11,723 bases of DNA from Chloroflexota bacterium (GTDB lineage Bacteria; Chloroflexota; Limnocylindria; Limnocylindrales; CSP1-4). The notes under the pieces are model-generated. The model made no database searches. It worked only from the letters and a program-made list of their open reading frames with translations, and had not been told where the DNA came from. A program made the position numbers and the translations under genes. Shown in pieces: positions 6,848 through 11,723 of the stretch (position 1 is the first letter of the stretch; every line of letters begins with the position of its first letter). The stretch covers positions 1 through 11,723 of the forward strand of contig JAJYGO010000470.1 in assembly GCA_021785115.1 (NCBI GenBank). Reading direction: 5' to 3'.

Positions 6848-6854
6848 CGACCGC

Positions 6855-7358
6855 GTGAACTACGAGCTGTTCATGGGCGAGGCGCTCGCCGAGGCCCAGT
6901 ACGCCCTCGAAGACGGCGAGCCGCCCTGCGCCGCGGTGGCGGTCGTCGACGAGGCGATGGTCGCGCGGGCCCGGGACCGGGTCCGCGAATCCGGGGACCC
7001 CACGGCGCACGCGGTGATCGTGGCGATCCGCGAGGCGGCACGGAGGCTCGGACGGGAGCGGCTCGCGGACGTGACCATCTTCACGACCATCGAGCCCTGC
7101 GCCATGTGCGTCGGCGCCCTGCTGCAGGCCAACGTGGAGACGCTGGTCTTCGCCGCGCCCGACACCGTCGACGGTGCCGCGGGCGGGGCGGTGCAGCTGG
7201 CGCAGAGCCCCGGGCTCCGCCGGCGCCTGCGGGTGGTGTCGGGGATCCGACGGGACGAGGTGGAGGACCTGCGAAGCCGCGCCCTGGCGCGGGCCGGGTC
7301 GCCCCGCGCGGAGACCGGGCGCGCCCCCGACGGGCAGGGGACGGGCCAGCAGGCCTGA
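6855..7358 (+). CDS. TadA-like tRNA adenosine deaminase homologue, catalytic Glu missing
   Basis: 167 residues, matching the TadA family from end to end: FMGEALAEAQYALEDGEPP (6-24), DPTAHAV (48-54), TIEPCAMC (78-85), VFAAPDTVDGAAGG (98-111), SPGLRRRLRVVSGI (118-131). In TadA the zinc site is HAE...PCxxC, with the Glu acting as proton shuttle when A34 of tRNA-Arg(ACG) becomes inosine. Here the ligands His52, Cys82 and Cys85 remain, but the Glu is Val54 (codon GTG). The Asn normally found in the WNRP-like stretch is Asp41, and the C-terminal FFR motif that contacts the anticodon loop is absent. The reading frame is intact, so this is not an obvious pseudogene. It may be a non-catalytic paralogue, a tRNA-binding remnant or an enzyme with altered chemistry. 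GTG start, probably leaderless; divergent from the phosphofructokinase gene. Family assignment is firm, activity is doubtful. Confidence 0.88.
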   Translation: MNYELFMGEALAEAQYALEDGEPPCAAVAVVDEAMVARARDRVRESGDPTAHAVIVAIREAARRLGRERLADVTIFTTIEPCAMCVGALLQANVETLVFAAPDTVDGAAGGAVQLAQSPGLRRRLRVVSGIRRDEVEDLRSRALARAGSPRAETGRAPDGQGTGQQA

Positions 7359-7477
7359 CGGGCGCACCCTCACCGGCGCGTGCGGTCACCTCGCCCGGGC
7401 CCGAAGCCGGGCGTCGGACTCCGGCAGCCGGCGGCGGGCGTACCGAGGCGCCGCGCCTCCGGCCCGCGGCGCTTTGG

Positions 7478-7483
7478 TATCCT
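7478..7483 (+). promoter_or_regulatory. -10 element of tRNA-Ser(CGA)/tRNA-Ser(GGA)
   Basis: TATCCT at 7478-7483, 7 nt before the tRNA 5' end, with GCGC on both sides (7469-7472, 7487-7490). No -35 is evident. Apart from this, the 130 nt between the TadA-like stop and the tRNA show no recognisable signal. Confidence 0.45.
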
Positions 7484-7490
7484 CTGGCGC

Positions 7491-7576
<86 letters not shown>

Positions 7577-7601
7577 CGCATCACCGATCGTCGTCGCCCG
7601 C

Positions 7602-7689
7602 GGAGAGGTCGCCTAGTGGCCTAGGGCGCCGCACTGGAAATGCGGTATGGGGCAACCCATCGCGGGTTCAAATCCCGCCCTCTCCGCCA
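7602..7689 (+). tRNA. tRNA-Ser, anticodon GGA, CCA encoded
   Basis: An 88-nt class II tRNA 25 nt after the previous one. Acceptor GGAGAGG/CCTCTCC, anticodon stem CCGCA/TGCGG with loop CTGGAAA (anticodon GGA, codons TCC/TCT), variable arm with ATGGGGCAACCCAT, T arm GCGGG-TTCAAAT-CCCGC, discriminator G and CCA (7687-7689). Confidence 0.96.
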
Positions 7690-7791
7690 CCTCCCCCATG
7701 AGACGGCCCCGCGCCGGCTCTCCGGTGTCTGCGTGTCGTCGGGATGCTGGCCTGCCTCCCGTACCAGTGCCCGGCCGCCGCGGTGTCGAGG

Positions 7792-7797
7792 TATCAT
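7792..7797 (+). promoter_or_regulatory. -10 element of the SRP RNA gene
   Basis: TATCAT within GTATCATC, placing the start at about 7804, the 5' end of the SRP RNA. CCGCGG occurs on both sides (7778-7783, 7798-7803). No -35 is recognised. Confidence 0.55.
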
Positions 7798-7803
7798 CCG
7801 CGG

Positions 7804-8072
7804 GCCGTGCTAGGTGGGGAGCCAGCGGTGCCCTGTACCTGCAATCCGCTCCAGCAGGGCCGAATTCCCTCCCGAGGTCCGCGTTCTCGAGGGCTCGGGC
7901 GATCGACCGACGTTGAGGATCGGGTCCCGCGCAGCGGCGACGCGTGAACCTCGTCAGGTCCGGAAGGAAGCAGCGATAAACGCTGCTCGCCGGGTGCCGC
8001 GGACAGGCCTGGTCCGAGCCGGTCATCGCCAGGAGCGCGGGGACGTCCCCGATCGACGGAGGGTGCACGGCA
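7804..8072 (+). ncRNA. ffs: Signal recognition particle RNA, large bacterial type
   Basis: RNA of the signal recognition particle, which with Ffh targets nascent membrane and secreted proteins. The conserved domain IV sequence GTCAGGTCCGGAAGGAAGCA (7953-7972) holds the GGAA tetraloop and Ffh-binding region. The 5' part, GTGCTAGGTGGGGAGC then GCGGTGCCCTGTACC and GCAATCCGCT, is the Alu-domain signature of the large Bacillus-like form. The ends pair: GCCGTGC (7804-7810) with GCACGGC (8065-8071). The ~269-nt length fits the large class. The exact ends are inferred from this pairing and the promoter. dnaX follows, as in many Gram-positives. Confidence 0.93.
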
Positions 8073-8144
8073 TATCCAGCACCCCGGGGGACGCCGGCCT
8101 TGCCCGGAGCCCGGCCGACATCCCCCGCGCCCGCGTCCTCCCCG

Positions 8145-8150
8145 TATCAT
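8145..8150 (+). promoter_or_regulatory. -10 element of the dnaX operon
   Basis: TATCAT inside CCCG-TATCAT-CGGG (8141-8154), giving a start near 8157 and a ~78-nt leader before dnaX. Same GTATCATC octamer as for the SRP RNA and TadA-like genes. No -35 is found. Confidence 0.5.
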
Positions 8151-8234
8151 CGGGTGGTACGGGGAGCGGCCCCGGAGGCCGGCGGGGCGTCCGCCCGAGT
8201 GCCGGCCGGACGTCCGCCCCGACTCCAGGAGCCG

Positions 8235-10001
8235 ATGACGCCGACCCCCTCGACCCCGAGCCCCCACAGCGCCGGACCCCACAGCGCCGGACCCCACACC
8301 GCGATCTACCGGCGCTGGCGCGCCCAGACCTTCTCCCAGATCGTCGGCCAGGCGGCCGTGGTGGAGACCCTGCGGAACGCGGTCCGGCTGGGCCGTGTCG
8401 GGCACGCCTACCTCTTCGTCGGACCCCGCGGGACCGGGAAGACGTCGATGGCGCGCATCCTGGCCAAGGCGGTCAACTGCACCGCCCTGGTGGACGGGGA
8501 GCCGTGCGACGCCTGCCCGAGCTGCGTGGCGATCCGCGAGGGGACGGCACTCGACGTGGCGGAGTTCGACGCGGCCTCCAACAACACGGTCAACGACATG
8601 CGCGAGCTGCTGCCGCGCGTGCACACGGCCCCCGCGGACCTGCGGCGCAAGGTCTTCATCGTCGACGAAGTCCAGCGGATCAAGGAGGGCTGGGACGTCC
8701 TCCTCAAGACGCTCGAGGAGCCGCCCCCGCACGTCCTGTTCGTCTTCTGCACCACCGACCCGACCCAGATCCGGCCGGCCGTGCTCTCCCGCGTGCAGCG
8801 CTTCAACTTCCGTCCGCTCACGGTCGACGAGATCGTCGGGAAGCTCGACAGGATCCTGGCCGACGACGGGCGGCGCGCGGATCCCGATGCGGTCCGCCTG
8901 GTGGCGGAGCTCGCGGCCGGCGGCATGCGCGACGCGGAGTCGATGCTCGACCAGCTGCTGAGCACAGCGGCCGAGGTGCTGACCGCCGACGGCGTGCGGG
9001 CCCAGCTCGGGCTGGCGGCCTCGGGGGAGGTGGACGCCCTGGTGACGGCCCTGCTCGAGGGGGACGTCCTTGCCGGGATCCGCGTCCTGGACCGGCTGGA
9101 GGCCGAGGGTCGAGATCTGCGCCTCGCAATCGACCAGGCGATCGATCGCCTCCGGCGGCTCCTGTTCGCCCGGCTCGCATCCGAGCCGGTCCCTTCGCCG
9201 TTCGCCTCGGCACCCCTGGCCGAGCTCGTCGCCGCGGTCCGGGGCCTCGCCTCCCTCGACACGACCCGGGCGGGCGGCGGCCGTCAGCGGGTCCAGCTCG
9301 AGCTGCTGCTCCTCCAGCGCGCCGCGGCGTCGCCCACCGTGCAGCCGAAGCCGCATCCGGCGCCCGCCGTACGACCGCAGGAGCAGGTGCCGGCGCCGCA
9401 CGTGCCCGCACCGACCGCTGCACCGCGCGCGCAGGCCGAGCCGCCTGCCTCACCGGTCCCCGGCCGGGCCTCCGTCGCGTCCCGCCGGGAAGCAGCCGCC
9501 CCGTCGCCGCCGAGTACCGGGGTTGCTGCCCCGCCGGGCAGAGCCGGAGCTGCACCTGCCGGGAGCCGGGCGCCCGCCACGGCTGCGGTGTCCGCGGCCG
9601 ACGCGGCTGGCTCCGTTCCGCAGCCGGCCACGCCCGCCGGGCAGGACGACCTGCTGGACCGCGTCCGGGTCGGCTGGCCTGCGATCGTCGCCGCGCTCTC
9701 GCGCACGCCGCTCGTGAAGCCGCTGGCGGAGGCGTGCCGCCCCGTCCGGCTCGACGGGCACGTGGTCGTGCTCGGGTTCCCCGAGGACAAGGCGTTCATG
9801 CGGGAGAAGGCCGAGCAGCGGCACGTGGCGTTCGAGGACGCCATCGCGGCCGTCGTGGGTACCACCGTCGGCGTCCGCTGCGTGGCCACCAACCTCGAGC
9901 TGCTGCCCCCGCTCCCGCACGAGGCGATCGGCCGCGACAACCTCGACGCGGCGCGCCGCATCTTCGCCGGCGACCTCGCGGACGCGGTGGACGTGGAGTG
10001 A
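8235..10001 (+). CDS. dnaX: DNA polymerase III subunit gamma/tau
   Basis: Clamp-loader ATPase of the replisome, 588 residues. After a low-complexity N-terminus comes IYRRWRAQTFSQIVGQ (24-39), the usual family start. Walker A is GPRGTGKTS (63-71). The zinc module has Cys82, Cys91, Cys94 and Cys97. Walker B is VFIVDE (140-145), continuing DEVQ where DEVH is usual. The SRC motif reads SRV (185-187), keeping the arginine finger. GGMRDAESMLDQ (229-240) is sensor 2. Residues ~365-470 are a Pro/Ala-rich linker, followed by a folded C-terminal domain (471-588) in the tau position. ATG 8235 is preceded by AGGAG, though only 3 nt away. The frame is open further upstream but shows no family similarity there. 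No A-rich slippery sequence for gamma production was seen. First gene of dnaX-ebfC-recR. Confidence 0.95.
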   Translation: MTPTPSTPSPHSAGPHSAGPHTAIYRRWRAQTFSQIVGQAAVVETLRNAVRLGRVGHAYLFVGPRGTGKTSMARILAKAVNCTALVDGEPCDACPSCVAIREGTALDVAEFDAASNNTVNDMRELLPRVHTAPADLRRKVFIVDEVQRIKEGWDVLLKTLEEPPPHVLFVFCTTDPTQIRPAVLSRVQRFNFRPLTVDEIVGKLDRILADDGRRADPDAVRLVAELAAGGMRDAESMLDQLLSTAAEVLTADGVRAQLGLAASGEVDALVTALLEGDVLAGIRVLDRLEAEGRDLRLAIDQAIDRLRRLLFARLASEPVPSPFASAPLAELVAAVRGLASLDTTRAGGGRQRVQLELLLLQRAAASPTVQPKPHPAPAVRPQEQVPAPHVPAPTAAPRAQAEPPASPVPGRASVASRREAAAPSPPSTGVAAPPGRAGAAPAGSRAPATAAVSAADAAGSVPQPATPAGQDDLLDRVRVGWPAIVAALSRTPLVKPLAEACRPVRLDGHVVVLGFPEDKAFMREKAEQRHVAFEDAIAAVVGTTVGVRCVATNLELLPPLPHEAIGRDNLDAARRIFAGDLADAVDVE

Positions 10002-10053
10002 CGCGGCCCGGGCGGGCAGCCCCGGCACGACCGGACCGAGACAGGAGGGATCG

Positions 10054-10359
10054 ATGAGCTTCGGGAACCTGGCGAAGATGGCACAGCAGATGCAGACGCA
10101 GCTGGCCCGCGTGCAGGCCGAGCTGGAGACGCTGCAGCTCGAAGGGACCGCGGGCGGTGGTGCCGTGAAGGCCGTCGTCACGGGCAAGCAGGAGCTGGTC
10201 TCGGTCACCATCGACCCGGGCGTGGTCGATCCTGACGACGTCGAGATGCTGCAGGACCTCGTGGTTGCCGCGGTGAACGAGGCGCTCGGCAGTGCCCGTC
10301 GCACGGCCGAGCAGAAGATGGCCGCGGTGACCGGCGGCATGCGACTGCCCGGGATGTGA
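10054..10359 (+). CDS. ebfC: YbaB/EbfC family nucleoid-associated protein
   Basis: A 101-residue DNA-binding protein of the YbaB/EbfC family, small dimeric proteins linked to nucleoid organisation and often found between dnaX and recR. MSFGNLAKMAQQMQTQLARV (1-20) is the usual amphipathic, coiled-coil-prone start. The central VKAVVTGKQELVSVTIDPGV and the C-terminal LVVAAVNEALGSARRTAEQK are typical. It has a strong AGGAGG ribosome-binding site 5-6 nt before ATG. It lies 52 nt after dnaX and 7 nt before recR, so the three are very likely co-transcribed. It probably works with RecR and DnaX in DNA maintenance, though that role is not well established for the family. Confidence 0.95.
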   Translation: MSFGNLAKMAQQMQTQLARVQAELETLQLEGTAGGGAVKAVVTGKQELVSVTIDPGVVDPDDVEMLQDLVVAAVNEALGSARRTAEQKMAAVTGGMRLPGM

Positions 10360-10366
10360 GGCGGCT

Positions 10367-10999
10367 GTGAGCGTGGTCGTCGAGCCGGTCGCCCGGCTCA
10401 TCGAGGCGTTCGCCCGGCTGCCCGGGATCGGGCCCAAGACGGCGCAGCGGCTGACCTACCACATGCTGCGCAGCCCCGAAGGTGAGGCGCGCGCGCTGGC
10501 GACGGCGCTCATCGCGGTGAAGGAGGACGTGGTGTTCTGCACGTCCTGCTTCAATTTCAGCATCGGGCCCCTCTGTCCCATCTGCCTGGACCCCGGGCGG
10601 GACGACACGCGTCTCTGCGTGGTCGAGGACGCCCTGGACGTGCTGGCGCTGGAGCGGACCAGCGCCTTCCGGGGCCGGTACCACGTGCTGCACGGTGCCA
10701 TCTCCCCCATCGACGGGATCGGTCCGGAGCGGCTCCGCGTGCGCGAGCTGCTCGACCGGGCGCTCGACGCGGAGGCGCGCGGCGAGCCGTTCGCCGAGGT
10801 GATCCTGGCCACCAACCCGACCCTGGAGGGCGAGGCGACGGCGCTGTACCTCGCCGAGCGCCTGGCCGGGCACGTGGGCGCGGTGACCCGGATCGCCCGC
10901 GGGATCCCCGTTGGCGGCGATCTCGAGTACGCGGACGAGGTGACGCTGGTGCGCGCGCTGCAGGGCCGCCGATCGATCGAGGAGGCGTCGGACCGATGA
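10367..10999 (+). CDS. recR: Recombination mediator RecR
   Basis: RecFOR-pathway protein that helps load RecA at gaps, cytosolic, 210 residues (family about 200). The N-terminal helix-hairpin-helix is seen in LPGIGPKTAQRL (18-29). The zinc finger has Cys58, Cys61, Cys70 and Cys73 (CTSC...CPIC). The Toprim domain runs from LCVVED (83-88) through HGAISPIDGIGP (109-120) and ATNPTLEGEATALY (148-161). The C-terminal ARGIPVGGDLEYADEVTLVRALQGRR (177-202) is a strong family signature. The start is GTG at 10367, 7 nt after ebfC, without a strong ribosome-binding site, so it is probably translationally coupled. Its TGA overlaps the next gene's ATG (ATGA, 10996-10999). Confidence 0.97.
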   Translation: MSVVVEPVARLIEAFARLPGIGPKTAQRLTYHMLRSPEGEARALATALIAVKEDVVFCTSCFNFSIGPLCPICLDPGRDDTRLCVVEDALDVLALERTSAFRGRYHVLHGAISPIDGIGPERLRVRELLDRALDAEARGEPFAEVILATNPTLEGEATALYLAERLAGHVGAVTRIARGIPVGGDLEYADEVTLVRALQGRRSIEEASDR

Positions 11000-11181
11000 G
11001 CAACCTGGTGAACGAGTTCCTCCTGCGTCTCGCCAAGGCGGCGGCGGCGCTCGTGCTCGGCCTGCTGCTCGAGTGGGTGCTCGTCTCGTTCGCGGGGGCG
11101 ACCGCGTCGGTCGAACTCGCCCTGCTCTGCTGGCTGAGCGCCGCGGCCTTCGTCCTGCTCATCGAGGAAAGCCCGATCTGA
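10996..11181 (+). CDS. Small hypothetical membrane protein coupled to recR
   Basis: A 61-residue protein of unknown function. Residues ~14-33 and ~38-56 are two hydrophobic stretches separated by GATAS, so it is predicted to be a two-span inner-membrane protein. The N-terminal segment MSNLVNEFLLRLAK is amphipathic with a positive end, and the C-terminus is acidic (EESPI). The start ATG overlaps the recR stop by 4 nt, which supports real translation. In Bacillus subtilis the same position, between recR and an rRNA operon, is filled by yaaL and the membrane protein gene bofA. The resemblance is in position and topology only; I cannot show homology. No catalytic or metal-binding motif is visible. 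Confidence 0.7.
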   Translation: MSNLVNEFLLRLAKAAAALVLGLLLEWVLVSFAGATASVELALLCWLSAAAFVLLIEESPI

Positions 11182-11253
11182 TCCGGCCGGCGTGCTGAGC
11201 CGAGCCCCCCGAAGGCCGCGGACGCGCGGTTCCGTGGCTCGTCCACGCAGCGT

Positions 11254-11282
11254 TTGACAGCCGCCGCGGGACCCGCTAATGT
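11254..11282 (+). promoter_or_regulatory. rRNA operon promoter P1
   Basis: TTGACA (11254-11259), 17-nt spacer, TAATGT (11277-11282). One of the best -35/-10 pairs in the window, as expected for an rRNA operon. GGGAC (11268-11272) and GTCCC (11281-11285) form a short inverted repeat around the -10. Expected start near 11289. Confidence 0.75.
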
Positions 11283-11481
11283 CCCACCTCGCGCCCGCCG
11301 GACGGCGGTTGCGCAGGCCGGCGGCAACGCCGGCGATGGGCAGGCTCGGGGGAACCGGCCGGACTGGCCGGCGTGAGCTCCCAGCCGTGCACCAGGTACC
11401 TCACGAGTGGACGGACCACCACGACGGACGGCGATGCCGTCTCCACCGTGACCGGCCAACCGGTCCCTCGGCGGGCCCCGG

Positions 11482-11510
11482 TTGACACCCGGACCGCGAA
11501 CCCCCAATAT
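11482..11510 (+). promoter_or_regulatory. rRNA operon promoter P2
   Basis: TTGACA (11482-11487), 17-nt spacer, CAATAT (11505-11510). The -10 region lies in a perfect inverted repeat AACCCCC-AATATAA-GGGGGTT (11499-11519). TATAAG (11508-11513) would be an alternative -10 but at a 20-nt spacing. Confidence 0.65.
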
Positions 11511-11549
11511 AAGGGGGTTGCGCCCCGAGGCCTCCGACGGCACGGACGC

Positions 11550-11561
11550 TGCACCTTAACA
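11550..11561 (+). promoter_or_regulatory. boxA antitermination element of the rRNA leader
   Basis: TGCACCTTAACA matches the bacterial boxA TGCTCTTTAACA at 10 of 12 positions. It lies downstream of P2 and ~80 nt before 16S, the expected place for NusB/NusE (S10) loading. Confidence 0.7.
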
Positions 11562-11621
11562 AGTGAAGAGTGGCAGGAAATCCGGTAAGCGTGAGCGGGT
11601 AGACGAACCCCGAGATCCAGG

Positions 11622-11646
11622 CCGACCGCAAGGTCGGTTTCTTTTC
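11622..11646 (+). terminator. Terminator-like hairpin just before 16S rRNA
   Basis: CCGACC (11622-11627), GCAA tetraloop, GGTCGG (11632-11637), then TTTCTTTTC. It has the form of a weak intrinsic terminator but lies inside the rRNA leader after boxA. It is more likely a processing or leader stem that antiterminated polymerase passes. Confidence 0.45.
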
Positions 11647-11723
11647 GGAGAGTTTGATCCTGGCTCAGGATAAACGCTGGCGGCGTGCATGAGACATGTA
11701 AGTCGTACGAGTCTTCGGGCTTG
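11642..11723 (+). rRNA. rrs: 16S ribosomal RNA, first ~82 nt, cut by the window edge
   Basis: AGAGTTTGATCCTGGCTCAG (11649-11668) is the universal bacterial 16S 5' sequence, followed by GATAAACGCTGGCGGCGTGC. By alignment with E. coli position 8, the mature 5' end should be near 11642. The next bases, CATGAGACATGTAAGTCG, have GTAAGTCG where GCAAGTCG is usual. Phylum-level placement from this fragment (Chloroflexota-like) is tentative. Confidence 0.97.

Noticed and set aside
6855..7358. Calling the TadA-like gene a pseudogene
   Set aside because: The frame is intact, has a promoter, and keeps the zinc ligands and family length. Loss of one catalytic residue does not show loss of the gene.
8100..8234. 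Upstream extension of dnaX (45 residues)
   Set aside because: It would begin before the predicted -10 at 8145-8150 and shows no family similarity. ATG 8235 has AGGAG next to it.
7794..9401. A 535-codon minus-strand open frame
   Set aside because: It is antisense to the SRP RNA and dnaX, with no recognisable domain and shadow-type composition.
8235..10001. Programmed frameshift in dnaX for a gamma product
   Set aside because: I looked for an A-rich or similar slippery heptamer before the linker and saw none. The G+C-rich codons give no A runs.
11279..11588. Small open frames on both strands in the rRNA leader
   Set aside because: They overlap P1, P2 and boxA, have no ribosome-binding sites and are low-complexity.

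Overview
This is a G+C-rich bacterial chromosome segment. It ends in the first ~82 nt of a 16S rRNA gene with the standard bacterial 5' end (AGAGTTTGATCCTGGCTCAG). The short 16S stretch (GGCGGCGTGCATGAGACATG, then AAGTCGTACGAG), the large SRP RNA and the G+C content suggest Chloroflexota, perhaps the Ellin6529/Limnocylindria group. That placement is an impression from about 80 bases and is held with low to moderate confidence. No insertion sequence, phage gene or CRISPR array was seen. The window is a housekeeping region.

Layout. (1) 1-3439, minus strand: a shikimate-pathway operon aroF-aroA-aroE (aroE runs off the left edge). It is preceded by a transcription attenuator made of a 12-codon leader peptide rich in Phe/Tyr codons (FFYFY), nested hairpins and an intrinsic terminator. 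(2) 3612-4649, plus: an esterase of the alpha/beta-hydrolase fold. (3) 4650-4859: a repeat-rich convergent intergenic region. (4) 4860-6712, minus: a pyrophosphate-type phosphofructokinase gene, a NifX/NifB-domain gene, then tRNA-Ser(GCT) and tRNA-Arg(GCG). The NifX-like reading frame ends inside the tRNA-Ser gene. (5) 6855-7358, plus: a TadA-like tRNA deaminase homologue whose catalytic HAE glutamate is valine. (6) 7491-7689, plus: tRNA-Ser(CGA) and tRNA-Ser(GGA). (7) 7804-8072, plus: large-type SRP RNA (ffs). (8) 8235-11181, plus: dnaX, ebfC (YbaB family), recR and a 61-residue two-span membrane protein coupled to recR. (9) 11254-11723, plus: rRNA promoters, boxA leader and 16S rRNA.

How it fits together. 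The aro genes form DAHP, EPSP and shikimate, and the leader peptide should couple their transcription to charged tRNA-Phe and tRNA-Tyr. The right half repeats the Bacillus subtilis order yaaJ(tadA)-scr-dnaX-yaaK-recR-yaaL-bofA-rrnA, so it is probably an ancient gene neighbourhood. Most predicted promoters share a -10 of the form TATCAT/TAnnnT, usually with no visible -35, and many of these -10s lie between short G+C-rich inverted repeats. The two most unusual signals are the FFYFY attenuator and the pairing of a degenerate TadA with a tRNA-Arg that already carries G34 (anticodon GCG) and so does not need TadA.
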